The notes under the pieces: generated by a model | Told to the model about the DNA's origin: nothing | Databases searched by the model: none | What the model saw: only the letters and a program-made list of their open reading frames with translations | Part shown: positions 1 to 12,440 of the stretch, in pieces | Layout of the letters: each line of letters begins with the position of its first letter | Position numbering within the stretch: position 1 is the stretch's first letter | Program-made: the position numbers and the translations under genes | DNA from: Psoroptes ovis | Taxonomy: Eukaryota > Arthropoda > Arachnida > Sarcoptiformes > Psoroptidae | Direction: 5' to 3' | Assembly: GCA_002943765.1 (NCBI GenBank) | Contig: PQWQ01000005.1 | Span: 1,426,001 to 1,490,000 of the forward strand | DNA: 64,000 nucleotides

Positions 1-1080
1 AAGGTTCATTCGGTAAAGTAATGCTTGCCGAACGTAAAGGTACCGATGAATTGTATGCAGTTAAAATATTGAAAAAAGATATAATCATACAAGATGATGA
101 TGTTGAATGTGCAATGGTTGAAAAACGTGTATTGGCATTGGCCGATAAACCACCATTTTTAGTGCAATTACATTCATGTTTTCAAACAATGGATCGTTTA
201 TATTTTGTTATGGAATATGTTAATGGTGGTGATCTAATGTTTCAAATACAACAATGTGGAAAATTTAAAGAACCAATTGCTGTATTTTATTCGGCCGAAA
301 TTGCTATCGGATTATTTTTCCTTCATTCTCGTGGTATTATTTATCGTGATCTTAAATTGGACAATGTTCTACTTGATCAAGATGGTCATATAAAGATTGC
401 CGATTTCGGTATGTGTAAAGAGAATATATTCGGTGATAAACGTACAAAAACATTTTGCGGTACACCTGATTATATTGCACCAGAGATTATACTTTATCAA
501 CCTTATGGTAAATCGGTATGTATCATTAATAATAATAATAATGATTTATCCATTTTTCATTTGTCAAATTTGTGATTTTTTTTCCAATAAAACTTATTAC
601 ACGAAATAAAAACCAATTTCATAGGTCGATTGGTGGGCATACGGTGTTTTATTATATGAAATGCTTGTCGGTCAACCACCATTCGATGGTGAAGATGAAG
701 AAGAATTATTCGCTGCAATCACTGATCATAATGTATCATATCCAAAATCATTATCAAAAGAAGCAAAAGATATATGTCGTTCATTGTTGGTGAAAAATCC
801 GGATAAACGTTTAGGTTGTTCACCGAAAACCGGTGAAGAAGATGTACGATCACATCCATTTTTTCGTCGTATCGATTGGGATAAAATATCTAAACGTGAT
901 GTACAGCCACCATTTAAGCCTAAAATTAAACATCGTAAAGATGTTAGCAATTTTGATAAACAATTCACTAGTGAACGAACCGATTTAACACCAACCGATC
1001 GTTTATTTATGATGAATTTAGATCAAACAGAATTTTATGGTTTTAGCTATTTGAATCCAGAATTTATACAACATATTTGA
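1..1080 (+). CDS. Conventional protein kinase C, catalytic domain and C-terminus (5' partial)
   Basis: Ser/Thr kinase of the AGC group, acting in diacylglycerol/calcium signalling at membranes. The reading frame is open from base 3 at the glycine loop (GSFGKV). Two exons are visible, 1-515 and 625-1080, joined in phase 0 (TCG|GTATGT ... CATAG|GTC), giving 322 residues. Visible motifs in order: ATP lysine in YAVKILKKD, catalytic loop YRDLKLDN, DFG, activation loop TFCGTPDYIAPE, VDWWAYGVLLYEM, then the AGC C-tail with turn motif LTPTDRL and hydrophobic motif FYGFSYLNP. The C-tail and the activation loop match the conventional alpha/beta class rather than novel or atypical PKCs. The C1 and C2 domains must lie left of the window. 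No lesion is seen. The following 3' region is AT-rich and carries no further exon. Confidence 0.93.
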
Positions 1081-4027
1081 AATTGTTTTTTTTTTGAAAT
1101 TTCAAAATTTTCAATTTAAATTCCAATTTTTATTTCGGTGTTTTGGGAATTAAATTGAAAAATTGAAAGATTGAAATTGTCAATTTTTTTGACAATTTCA
1201 ATGATTAAATTATTGATTTGATGAAAAATACTTAATGCTTTGTTGTTGATGAGTGAATGAATGAATGAATGAGAATCTTTTATGAAGCTATTCTGTACTG
1301 GAAAAAAAAAATGTTGGATTTCATCATCATGACCCTTGAATTATTGTCATCGCATATTTGTTTGAACTATGAACGATGGATCATGGACCAAAAAAAAAAG
1401 AACGAATATCATCAACCAATATCATCGACGATTATTAATTATACTTGTATTACTTGTAATAGTTGTATTACATGTAATATTCGTCTTTTTCCTATTTTTT
1501 CATTTTTCAAAATATCATTAATTAATTATTTTCAAATTGAAATTATTTTATAAACAATAACACACACACAATTATTACAATAATTCAAAACTCACTTGCA
1601 ATTCATTGTTTATTATTATAATTACAATTATCATTGAAACAATTTCAAAAATGCAAATTTCACTTTATTTTAGCAAAATTCAGCACATTTATCAAATGAT
1701 CATAATATTCAATAGACTTCTATGTTAGTTTTGTTCTTCAACGAAAATTATTCATTCAACAGCAATTATTTCATCAAATTACACAGAATCAGACGCAATT
1801 AAATCGATTGCAATCAATCATAACCTGGATTACGGCTGGATTACCACCTGTACCTACAAATAATAGCCTCTGAAATATACCTTTGCGTATATCATATATG
1901 ATAATGGGAAATCGGGACAAGAATGTTTTATCCGATCATCGAAAACTCTGGACTTCCGTATTTAATGTTATTATTAAAGGTCAATAAAGCATTGACCATC
2001 GATGTATTCGGTCATCATTATCAATGATATTCTATGTTCTATTTTTTATCTTAATAATCAAAAATCTTGAAATGTTTATTTCACTTCATTTAAATGAAAT
2101 GTTTTTTTTTCTACTATTTGTTTGTTTGTTTCAATTGTTTGTTTGTAACAAAATGTTTTTCTTTTTGTTTTTCATGTCTGAATCATTCAAGATTATTATA
2201 ACTATTATTACAATTGAATAATAAATATTAATTATTAATTCATAATTAATTAATTAATAAAAAAAAGAATGAAAAATTAATTGAAATTCAAATTTAAATG
2301 ATTAAATAATGATCGATTCCATAAGTATAAAATCTATATTGAACGTGATGATGATATTTAATCATTCAATATTTACATATTTACATCACGAGAAACAAAT
2401 TATAATAATAATGATAATAATCCATTATTATCAATATTTACCCAAATATTCGACATTCAAAAAACAATGAAATTCACGAAATTCATTAATACAAGACAAA
2501 TATCACCATTAATCATGTTTCAAGTGGAAGGTGGTGGATGAATTTATGAATGGTGAAGTGATATTTTCAAAATTATCGAATATTCAAAATGTATTATCAT
2601 CATCGTTATCACTATTACTTTATTGATGCATCATCGTTCTAATTCTTCATTCTCTTGTTTTTCTTTGAATAGCGAATTTTGTTCTTCCCCAAATGATAAT
2701 GTTGATATTATTAATGATCAAAACGAATTAATAATTTATAATTCAAATAATTCAAAGGTTTCTAAAATTCCTGAATTGTCAATGAATTTCGATTCGATAA
2801 ATTTTGAAGAATTCTTGGAATTGCGAGAAGAGGAAAATTCTTCAAATTTAAGAATTTCCGATCCTTGAATCATATTTTTGAATGAATATTGGTGGTAATA
2901 TATGCTTGAAAATATCAGTATTCACATCATCATCATCATCATCATCATCATTTGCCATAAACGCCAAATTTTATATGGCGATAATGATAATAACGATGAA
3001 TGATAATAATAACAACAATAATCCCCCCCATTAAATATATCGTTGAACGAATAAATAAATAAATAAAAAATTATTATTCGAGTTTATTATTTATTCATTC
3101 ATTCATTCATTCATTTATTTACATATATTTGACACAAGCACACGCTTACAAATAACATTTTTTTTTCAAACTTTTTTCATCCCATTCAATGGCTGCTGGT
3201 TTGATGCTTTATTTATTTATTTTTTTGATTAAAAAATTCCAAAATTGTTTACAAATACACAATAATAATGCACAACAAAATATCCAAATATACAATATTT
3301 ACATTTAGAAATAGAAATAGATATAGATAGATATACAACAAATATAAACGCACACAAATATTTTCGATCATGATCATGATCATCAAGATGATGATGATGA
3401 TCATGATAATGATTAATATGCAGAGAAATTGGAAAAATTCTTCATCTTCTTCATCTTGGTACTGCTGTACATTTGTTGTTGTTGAAATGAATGAATGAAA
3501 TGAATGAATGAATGAATGAAATGAAAAAAATTGATCAACAACTTTTTTCATTTAATAATAATAATAATATTCAATGATTAATCGCTTTTGATGTGAAATA
3601 ATTAAATTTTTGCCTTCTATTTTCTTCTTTCATTTTTTCCATTTTTTTTTTTTTTTTTTGATGATAAATATGAAATGATAGATATGAATTTATGAATAAT
3701 AATATTATTAATATTACTATTCATATTCATGAATTCATTAAGTCAAATAAATCAACGAATAAATAAATAAATATAAATATAAACAAAAATAAATAAATAA
3801 ATAATCATGAATTAACGATGATGATGATGATGAAACTTCGTGACAAAACATACATCATACATTCATATATACCATCTTTTTTTTTCAATCATATCAAATA
3901 TCAATTTGACATATTTCTATTCATGTTTTTTTTTCTTGAATATAATGTCTATTCTATGATATCAGTGATGATTAATAATTCTTAATGTTTAATATTTTTA
4001 AATGATTCTTGTTTTTTTGTTGTTGAT
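1081..4027. other. Intergenic stretch, no convincing gene
   Basis: This holds the PKC 3' region and the downstream flank of the homeobox gene, whose 3' ends converge here. It contains simple repeats: a GAATG-type run near 1250-1270, a (CAT)n run at 2925-2950, (ATTC)n near 3095-3115 and ATAA-type runs near 3050-3070 and 3760-3800. An 81-codon ORF at 2623-2868 (+) is Ser/Asn-rich with an acidic end (EEFLELREEEN). It has no recognisable domain, and I would not call it a gene without transcript support. Confidence 0.5.
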
Positions 4028-5700
4028 TCATTTTGCCATGTTTGATTGACACATTTTTCTTTTTTTATTTTGTTTTGAATCAAAATTTGTTCGATTCAAA
4101 TCATTGTTTGCCAACGTTTTCGATTGATTCGATAATGATTTAATTTTGATTGATTTTGTCAGATTTTTTTGATTAAAATCATTGATTATATCACATATTT
4201 CGATTGATAATTGAATACCATTTTGTATTTGATCGTTTATGGCTGATAATGTTGGATTTTTTGATCGATTTTGCTGATTAATTGTTTCATCATTGAAATT
4301 TGTTTCAATCAATTTTGACAGATCAAATATTTCTTTTATTAAACAAGAATCGGCGACCGTGTTTTGTTGTGGCATGAAACGTAAACGTTCACGTATTATT
4401 GAAAATTTTGGTGTTTGTTGTGACAATTGTTTTCGAAGCAAATATCCACGCCACCAGCTTTGTATTGTCACTGCACATTGTTCACGTTTTGATTGTATTT
4501 TCGTAATTATATTTCGTTCTTTTGTCAGTGAATAATTAAACGATTTATCCGTTAATGAATTATCCGAGGTCATTGTTGATTTTGTTATGTACAATTGATA
4601 ACTTTTAAATTTATTACGACGATTATTGAACCATGTACGTATCCGTTGTTCATCGGTGTTAAGTTTTATGGCCAAGCTTTTTCTTCGTTCATTATCTAAC
4701 CATGGATTTTCATGGAATGTACGCTCTAAATATAATAATTGTTCATCGTTAAAATATATTTGTTTACGACGATTACGATATTGGCGACTTTTTTGTCGGA
4801 AATTTTCAATCATTTCTTTATCACTGCTATGCTGTTGGCACCATTTTTTCCGTCTACCATGAAACCATTCATTAATTTTTTGTGGCAATAAATTTAATTT
4901 TTCAACCAATTCATTCATTTTTTCTGCAGTCAAATATGGATTTTGTTCAAAATATTCTTCCATTATTTTTATTTGATGTTGCGTAAATTTTATACGCTCA
5001 CCACGTATACGATCTAATGATGGCCGTGGTTTACACAATTCTTGTTCACGATTCGCTGTCAAATGAATGTACCATTCATTTAATGCTAACAATTCATCAT
5101 GTCTTTGTTTTTTTGGCAATTCTAACCATTTTTTCAGCCGTAAATATGATTGCATTTTTTCCGAATATTGTTTCGGATGTTTAATCATTTCAGACCATGG
5201 TCTTGGTCGTCGTAATAGATTAAATAATTTTGTTGAACCACAATGAAGAATATGACGGCAAAATAATTGTCTCTGTATATTTAGTGATTCAAGTTCTTTG
5301 TCGACTTTTGTAGCAATTTCATTTGTATCAATATCTGGTGTTTCAAATATTTCATTATCAGTTATGACTAGCTTTGATGTTGATGGCATCGATAGTAATG
5401 GTAATGAATGCAGCGATGATTGTTGATCATTTTCATCGTTTATATTATTCGTATTAGCATTGGTAATATTGCTAGTGTTATCAGCACTTTTTTCAACAAT
5501 AAATGTTTCATTTGTTGGAATCTTTAAAGCGTAACGGATCAATATGAATAACGCGGAATTCAACGAAATCAAATAAAAATACTTACCGGCAAAAATTGCG
5601 GAACTGTATCATTATTTTCATTAAAGATTTCGATCGTAGTCGATCGATGAGGATCGATATCCGAACCCGAAGGATAATAACGATTAGAACGAAGATTCAT
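4028..5700 (-). CDS. CUT-domain protein with two homeodomains and an IQ motif
   Basis: Probable nuclear DNA-binding protein. Exon 1 is 5587-5700 (38 codons, start MNLRSNRYYPSG). A 65-bp intron (GTAAGT ... TTTAAAG) is followed by exon 2 at 4028-5521; joined in phase 0 they give about 535 residues. Residues ~110-175 read as a CUT domain of the Onecut type: DIDTNEIATKV, then QLFCRHIL, then LLRRPRPWS, then a WL ending. Two homeodomains follow. The first (~211-267) ends INEWFHGRRKKW, so the nearly invariant Asn51 is Gly. The second (~289-346) ends IRTWFNNRRNKF and keeps Asn51. At ~387-404 sits an IQ-like motif (AVTIQSWWRGYLLRKQ), a calmodulin-type helix that is odd in a transcription factor. The N-terminus is Asn/Asp/Ser-rich. 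It may be a diverged Onecut paralogue. The domain calls are from motifs seen; the DNA-binding role is inferred. Confidence 0.8.
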
Positions 5701-6194
5701 TTGTTTTTGGTAAATTATTTGAAAGATTATTTTTCCAAAAAAAAAAAAACAAAATTCAAATGTTTGCCAAGGTTTGTTTTGATTTTTTTTTTGTTTTGTT
5801 TTTCGTAAAATCAAAACATTTAAAAAAAGAGGTAGTAGCATTAAAATTAGAGAGTGAAAGTGAAGGCCACTACCAAGTCAAAAAAATTTGATTAGAGTGC
5901 TGCCATCTATCGATTTGAAATACAACAAGAAATTTTCAAAAAAAAAATCCAAATTAGATGATAAACTTCATATAACTTTGATCAAATTAATCAATTAATT
6001 GAATAGTATATATTTCAAATTATATAAAAATGTATCTAAAATGTATCAAAAAATTTTTTAAATAAAAACATTCCGTTTTTTACTCTGAGAAACATTAGAT
6101 GATTTTGGTCCATCATGAATCGGAATTAGCTGAATTTGATGATTAGGTCCAATGTCTTGAGGCATTTCACAAGATAAGTGCGGCTGAAGATTCG
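5701..6194. other. Intergenic: 5' flank of the CUT/homeobox gene
   Basis: AT-rich spacer between two minus-strand genes. It should carry the promoter of the CUT/homeobox gene. I see no unambiguous TATA box and no ORF of interest. Confidence 0.4.
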
Positions 6195-7058
6195 CTATTT
6201 TCGTTTCATTTTCCATTCATCAATCAGCCAATTACTGAGACCAAATGTAAACATATTCAATAAAGTAGAAAATGTAAGATAATTTTTTATGACAAATTTA
6301 ATATTAGACATTGTTTGATTTGAATAATATTTCATTCGACCAATAGCCCATAATGTTTTACGACGTGGATATGTTTTTATTTGTATTGAAATGTCAATGA
6401 ATTTATGCCAAACATATTGCAATGTTTGTACAAATATATTGGTTGTTGATTCAGTTGTTTCAACAATACGTTCAATAGCCGTTGCAGTGATTGTTGCCGA
6501 TTTTACAACACTTTTACCAACATGATTTACATCTTCCAGTTGTTGATTAACATTGATAACCATTTGTTTGGCTAAAATTTTTGCACCAATTGTTAATAGA
6601 AATAAATTTATAACAATTATAACGATTAATAATTGTCTAATAAATGAAAATGTTTGTATACGTGTTAAACAATCACAAATATATGCAATACAAGCTAACG
6701 CTAAACAAATGGTAAAAATATCGATCAATGTTGTAACGATTGCCATCAATCCATGTTCACGTATTGAACGATATTTTTCACGTTTTTTTATTTGTTCACT
6801 TTCATCAATTTCATTATTGACATTGTTGCCATTATTATTGTTATTGTCATCATTAGTTATCGATGAATATGTCGATCCATTATGCCAAATAAGCCATAGC
6901 AAATTCAATGCATAACCAATATTATATGATGGACCAATTATTGGTAAATAATCGATAAATAATTTTAAATGCAATAAATTTTTATCCCAATTATTAATAA
7001 ATATTGATACATAATTCGATATTGATTGCGCTGTATACCAAGTTGATAGTTCAGACAT
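6195..7058 (-). CDS. Unrecognised multi-pass membrane protein
   Basis: Single-exon frame of 288 codons if it starts at MSELSTWYTAQS; the frame is open a further 49 codons upstream, but that part is low-complexity and hydrophobic and looks like 5' UTR. I do not recognise the family. Visible parts: an N-terminal amphipathic stretch, a hydrophobic segment around IGYALNLLWLIWH, an Asn-rich loop, two strong transmembrane segments (LIDIFTICLALACIAYI and LLIVIIVINLFLLTIGA), then a Thr/Val/Glu-rich helical region (SATITATAIERIVETTEST) and a basic C-terminus (KMKRK). A KMKRK end is compatible with ER retention, but that is inference. It lies between two unrelated minus-strand genes. Poly-Asn runs in the loop are typical of this genome. 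Confidence 0.6.
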   Translation of the reverse strand: MSELSTWYTAQSISNYVSIFINNWDKNLLHLKLFIDYLPIIGPSYNIGYALNLLWLIWHNGSTYSSITNDDNNNNNGNNVNNEIDESEQIKKREKYRSIREHGLMAIVTTLIDIFTICLALACIAYICDCLTRIQTFSFIRQLLIVIIVINLFLLTIGAKILAKQMVINVNQQLEDVNHVGKSVVKSATITATAIERIVETTESTTNIFVQTLQYVWHKFIDISIQIKTYPRRKTLWAIGRMKYYSNQTMSNIKFVIKNYLTFSTLLNMFTFGLSNWLIDEWKMKRK

Positions 7059-8194
7059 TTTTTTTGACAATTGATTTAGATGATCAAAATAATAAACAAT
7101 GTTAATAAAATTAAAAACAATTAACAATTCAACACACCATTGAAATTGAAAACAAATCAAAACAATCAAATTATAACACCATTCAGACAAAAATAAACAA
7201 ATCAAACAACTTCACAAACAAAATAATAAACAAATGATTGCAATATATTTGTCGAATAATTAACAATATAAATTATTTGAATCAGATAAACATGTATTGT
7301 TGTCATTAATTATTAATTGATATTTTAGGCATTCAACTAATTCAAATATAAAATTTTTAAAAAAAATGTTTACTGAACTATATACTGGTTCAAACTGAAC
7401 AATTTGAATCAATTCTAATCGAATTGAATTGAAATTTTTCAAATCCCTAAATGAACGTTTTCAAGATTATCATATTTAACATTAATGAACAATCAATGAA
7501 TTGATTGTTCTAATTTATCGATTGATTGATTGAACATCATTTCATTTTGATCATCAATTTGTTTCTATCTGTTGATTGATTTTGATTGTCATACAAATAC
7601 ACATTTACACATACATCATTTACAAACCATTGACAAACATTGATTTGTATTTGACCATTTTTTTTCACAACACATTGATTTTATTTGTCTGTCTATTCGA
7701 TGTTCATTTAAATTAATTTGCTTTATATTTATCATTGCATTCAATGAAATAGAAATCAAATCTATCATTGATTAGCTGAGAAATTTTCTTTTTATTTGTT
7801 TTAACATCATTCAATTGAATGATTGATTTGATTATCAAAGATTTTCAAATTCATTCGCCGCTTGTTTCTTTTCATTTATAATTAGCTTTTATCATCAATT
7901 TTTGAATTTATTTTGAACATTATTGGACTTTGTGCATCGATTTATCATTGATTAGTGATCATCGATGTTCATTGATAATCATCAAATGGTATTCAATATG
8001 TACATAATATTTATTTGATTGATGACAAAAATAAATTTCATAACTATTTTTGTTGTTGTTTGACATAATTTGATTTAATTTTGATCAAAAATTTTCCTAA
8101 CTAACTATTTGGTAATACATGGTAAATTGAATTGTGGCATGCACCATCGATTGGATTTAAATTGATTCAAATTAATTCATTATCATCATGTCAT
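7059..8194. other. Intergenic, no gene seen
   Basis: 5' flank of the membrane-protein gene and 3' flank of the P450 gene. Very AT-rich with many ATTGATTGATTG-like simple stretches. A 60-codon minus-strand ORF at 7260-7442 has no recognisable feature and is probably chance. Confidence 0.45.
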
Positions 8195-10091
8195 TCAACG
8201 TCTTTCAACTTTTAAATATATATCTCGTGGTGATAATAGACCGCCTTGATTATAGAATTCGACTGGAATCTGTCAAATGAGTGGTAAAAATCGAGAGTGA
8301 TTCGATTAATTTGAATTTAATTTAAAATTTCAGAAAGTTGAAAGAGGTGCTCACCTTTGTTTTCGAACATTTATCAAATTTAAAATGTTTTATCAACCAA
8401 ATTAATGCTAATTTCGCCTCGATCAATGCTAAACTTTTGGCTACACAAGCACGTGGTCCAGAACCGAATGGTAAATATGCATAGCTTGGATATCGATGTT
8501 CATAATCATGTGTAAATCTTTTTGGTTCAAATTTTTCTGAATCAGGAAAATAATCATTATCATAATGAAGATTCCATATCGGTATCTGAATGATATCATC
8601 TTTTTCGAATTTTACCACAGTTTTACCATCATTTGTTGATAATTCAATATCTTTCATGCAACGACGTTCAGTGAACGGTGCTGGCGGTGTCATACGCAGT
8701 GTTTCATTTACAATACCGTTTATGTATTCAAATTTTGTATTGATTTCATCAAATGTCAATGATTCTAATGATTTCTTTCCATCATCATCATCATCATTAC
8801 TATTATTATCATCAGCATCATTCGATTTGCTTCGTAATACTGTTTCAATTTCTTCAAATGCAATTTCTTGACATTCATGATTCAGCGATAAATAATATAA
8901 TGCCATTGTTATTGTAGTGGCCGTTGTATCATAACCGGCAAGAAAAAACAATACACATTGTGCCATTATTTCATCATTTGTCATGTATTTTATCAGTTTT
9001 TTATCATCAACATTAACATTATTATTATTATCGTTGTTATTTTGATCGTTGGTATTTTCACTATCATTCATTTTATCGTCATTATCATTATTATTCAAAT
9101 CAATCGCATTATATGATTCAATTGAATTTGATCGTCGCTGATGAAGTTCATGTTCAGCTTCCAATAAAAATTCAATAAATGTCGATGCTTTTGAAAAATC
9201 TTTGGCTGCAAATTCTTGACGTTTTTGTTCAATAATATCTGAAGCAAATTGTGCGAAAAAATCCGTAACATCACCATTGATACGTATATGAAATATTTTC
9301 GAAAATATTGGTGGCAAAAAAAATGTAAATAAAAATGCAATCAAATTTTTAACCGTTAAATCTGTACTGAATAATTTTTTGGCCATCAAAATTACTTGAT
9401 TATTTGGTTCAATTAATGAATCAATTTTACAACCAAATGCCACTTGCAACACAGTGTCCATAGTGAATGCACCAGCATAACGTTTAATGTTTAAAATGTT
9501 CATTTCTTTATTATTATCAACATTATTTTTCAATGTTTCATCAATTCCATTACCGATATTAGTGATCAATGTTTGACAAATTGAATCCATACATGGTTTC
9601 ATTCGTTTCAATTTACCTGTTGCAAATGTAGGCGCAACAATTGAACGGATACGTTTCCATTGTTCTAATTCAACTGTTGATAGAAAATTTGAAAAAAATG
9701 GATCATCAGTGTTGAGTTTCTGAAATGGAATCAAATTAAAAAAAATACAAAATAACAATAATATAATCAAAAAACATACACGACGATTAGGAAAATTTTG
9801 AAATTCTTTATTCAAAATTTGTTGTATTAAATCAGGTTCAGCAACAGTTAAATTAATACCGCCAAACATTTCCCAGCCATAAATTTTACCAATTTTCTTA
9901 ACATTTTCATTTGTAACAAGTTCAATACGGATTTGATTTAGAATTGCATTGAAAAATGATGGCTGTTTACCAATCGGTATATTACGTTTACGAAGATTTT
10001 CAATCGCTTTATAATGACGATATTGAAATATGATTATAAACGTTGTAATAATGATCGTGATGATCGAAAGTAAAATCATGGATATGATCAT
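8195..10091 (-). CDS. Cytochrome P450, CYP3-clan-like
   Basis: Haem-thiolate mono-oxygenase, anchored in the ER by the N-terminal hydrophobic segment (ILLSIITIIITTFIIIF). Three exons: 9780-10091, 8355-9719 and 8195-8269, with introns of 60 bp (GTATGT...CAG) and 85 bp (GTGAGC...CAG), both phase 0; total about 583 residues. The 60-bp intron is a multiple of three with no stop, so a naive ORF reads through it. Motifs: I-helix AGYDTTATT, K-helix ExxR in NETLR, PKRF, and haem loop FGSGPRACVAKS with the cysteine ligand (Ala replaces the usual Gly after Cys). The last exon supplies the usual C-terminal G...LKVERR strand. WKRIRSIVAPTFATGKL and FFSNFL are typical of the CYP3 clan. An Asn/Asp-rich insertion (~30 residues) before the I helix lengthens the protein. 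Substrate unknown; a detoxification role is possible. Confidence 0.92.
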
Positions 10092-11432
10092 ATTTATTTG
10101 TAAGATGATTAATCCAATATCTTTCTATGCGAAACAATGATTTACAATCAGAGATAAAATTGAATCAATTTACTGAAGCAAAATAAACGATCGAAATTCA
10201 ATCTATCATTGAATCGAAGATGTTTGTCACTGATTGTTTACGAATATTTTCAAAATGAGCAGTGAAAATAAAAAATTATATTAAAGAGTGTAACATAATT
10301 AATTAATCAATCAATCAATTGAATAATCAATGTATGTATTTGTTTTTCAAAATGAAAAAGTACTTTAGTTTGAAAGTGTTTTGAGTGGTTTATTTTCATC
10401 ATCATCATTATTATTATTATTATTATTATACATGAATGTAATCGTAATCGTAATTGAAATTGCAGCCAATGGCTATATTGAAATTAATTTATATTGACTG
10501 GCTTGCATGGCTTGTTGAAGGACATTGAAAAATTGAATTAAATTAAATTGAAATTGAAAATGATTATCATTATAATATGATGATGATAATCATCTATTTT
10601 TTTCATTTGTTGCATTTTCAATCAATAATTGAATTGTTAAATTGAAAATGATCAAAATTAATCAATAAACAAGGTCATCGAAAAACCGAAAAAAAAAATT
10701 CTATTCAAAATCATTCAAATTCAAACCTTTCCAAGATTTTTTTCTTCAAATTATTATTTTGACTTATCATTATCATATGTGTTAATTCAATAGCTTCTTA
10801 TCACAATTTTTTGATGCCTGTACCTAAGAGTTTATTGCTTATTTTTTTCCTCCTTTAATGGTGATAATAAAGAACAATTCCGTAAGGCATAATCAATACA
10901 ATAATATAAAAAAAAAATAAACAAAATAATCATCAAGGCAATAAAACAAAAAAATCTGGCCATATTTTTCCAAGACCCTGCCAAGGTCATACTTGAGAAA
11001 TTTCGATTATTCGAGTGTTTTCCACGTTTCACATCATTGAAACTGATTGAAAATGATTTCTACAAAATTTCATACAATAAATCAATGTCTAATCATAAAT
11101 AATAATGCTAAGATTTATCCACAAAAATCGACAAAAAAAAATGAAAAATTTAGAATTTTGATTATTTTCGAGTTTTTTTAATTCGAATATAATCAAATTT
11201 GATGATCATGATCAGAGATGGTGCCTATTGTATGCCTATTATTATATCGACCTATCCAGGTTTGGAAAAGAGAAGTATGCCAAAAAAAGACGGAAGCTTT
11301 TTTGTAGCAAAATGAATTTCTAAATTAAAATGCGCAAGTTCAATGCAATGTTCGACACAAGCAAGTGAATTTCTCGAATTTAGCAAATGAAATTTAATTT
11401 TTTCATAGGTATGTGTAATAATTGACATAAAT
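10092..11432. other. Intergenic: P450 upstream region and spacer
   Basis: Lies between the divergent P450 (-) and HSF-like (+) genes, so both promoters should be here. Simple ATT/ATC repeats occur near 10,400-10,430. Apart from the small ORF listed separately I see no coding signal. Confidence 0.4.
10832..11032 (-). CDS. Possible small single-pass membrane protein
   Basis: 66-codon ORF. A basic N-terminus (MKRGKHSNNRNFSS) is followed by one strong hydrophobic span (FFCFIALMIILFIFFLYYC) and a charged C-terminus (LKEEKNKQ). The layout is plausible for a small membrane protein, but AT-rich DNA yields hydrophobic ORFs by chance and nothing conserved is recognised. It could equally be noise or an exon of an unseen gene. 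Confidence 0.2.
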   Translation of the reverse strand: MKRGKHSNNRNFSSMTLAGSWKNMARFFCFIALMIILFIFFLYYCIDYALRNCSLLSPLKEEKNKQ

Positions 11433-12440
11433 ATGGAATCTAAAAATGATTCGTTTACCTGTGAATGTAATTTAGATGCTGATGATTATTTGAATGTGGC
11501 AAAAATCATCAAGCATGATCGTAATGAAGATTCAGAACAATCTCGTCAAATCAATTTAAACAATAAATTCGATAATTATTTTTATTCAGATGATAAATTT
11601 GATATTAAAAGCGAAATTGAAGAAGAATTTATTGATGATTTAAGTCTTGACGGCGATACTTGTAGCAATGATGTTCAAAATGAAATTAATCAGATTAACA
11701 AAGAAGATGATAATTTAAATAATGATACAACTGAACACATCCATCCATGTACAAATGACGATTCGGATGGCAACACCATCGAAACAACAGTTGAAGATGA
11801 AGAATTTATTGATAATTTGAACATTGACGGCGATGTTTGTATCAATGATGTTCAAAATGAAATTAATCAGATTAACAAAGAAGATGATAATTTAAATAAT
11901 GATACAGCTGAAAACATCCATCCATGTACAAATGACAATTCAATGGATTCAATGGATGGCCACACCATCGAACCAACAGTTGAAGATGATCAAGCACAGG
12001 CATTAAATTCAGAAGAATTATCATCCTCTACATCCACAATTATTAAAGATGATGCAATTGATGCAAAAACTGAGAATGAACGAAAATTTGATTCAGTATT
12101 CAATGAAAATATCAAAAAATTGTTTTTTCCACAAAAACTTAGGTTGTTGATTCAAGATGAATCATTTGAAGGTATGAATTGGTCAACAAATGGTGAAGAA
12201 ATCGTTATAAATATTGAAAAAATTAGACCAATTTTATCAACAATTTCACGAAGTACAAAAATTCAATCATTCATAAGACAATTGCATAAGTATAAATTTC
12301 GAAAAACAAATAATTTCAGACGGGAACGAAAATTAGATCGAAACATTGTATGTTATTTTCGAGTTGGATTTAATCGTGAAATTGTTGATAATAATATTGA
12401 ATCATTAGAAAAAATTTTCACCAATGATAAGAAAAAATGA
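11433..12440 (+). CDS. HSF-type DNA-binding domain protein with duplicated acidic N-terminus
   Basis: Single-exon frame, 335 codons. Residues ~230-311 match the heat-shock-factor winged-helix domain: FFPQKLRLLIQDE, then MNWSTNGEEIVI, then the recognition helix KIQSFIRQLHKYKFRK. No HR-A/B coiled-coil trimerisation region is visible behind it; the protein ends about 25 residues later. The N-terminal half is acidic and holds an internal tandem duplication of about 60 residues (~64-122 and ~123-184), both copies containing VQNEINQINKEDDNLNND and IHPCTND. It is likely nuclear. Whether it is a real stress regulator or a divergent HSF-like paralogue cannot be told; the lack of a trimerisation domain favours the latter. 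Confidence 0.8.
   Translation: MESKNDSFTCECNLDADDYLNVAKIIKHDRNEDSEQSRQINLNNKFDNYFYSDDKFDIKSEIEEEFIDDLSLDGDTCSNDVQNEINQINKEDDNLNNDTTEHIHPCTNDDSDGNTIETTVEDEEFIDNLNIDGDVCINDVQNEINQINKEDDNLNNDTAENIHPCTNDNSMDSMDGHTIEPTVEDDQAQALNSEELSSSTSTIIKDDAIDAKTENERKFDSVFNENIKKLFFPQKLRLLIQDESFEGMNWSTNGEEIVINIEKIRPILSTISRSTKIQSFIRQLHKYKFRKTNNFRRERKLDRNIVCYFRVGFNREIVDNNIESLEKIFTNDKKK

Noticed and set aside
3249..3551. 100-codon minus ORF, hydrophobic
   Set aside because: Built on simple repeats (GATGAT, GAATGAATG, AGATAGAT); looks like low-complexity noise.
9720..9779. Extra hydrophobic stretch (VCFLIILLLFCIFFNLI) in the P450
   Set aside because: It is a 60-bp intron with GTATGT and TTTCAG ends that happens to lack stops; removal restores the CYP3 consensus.
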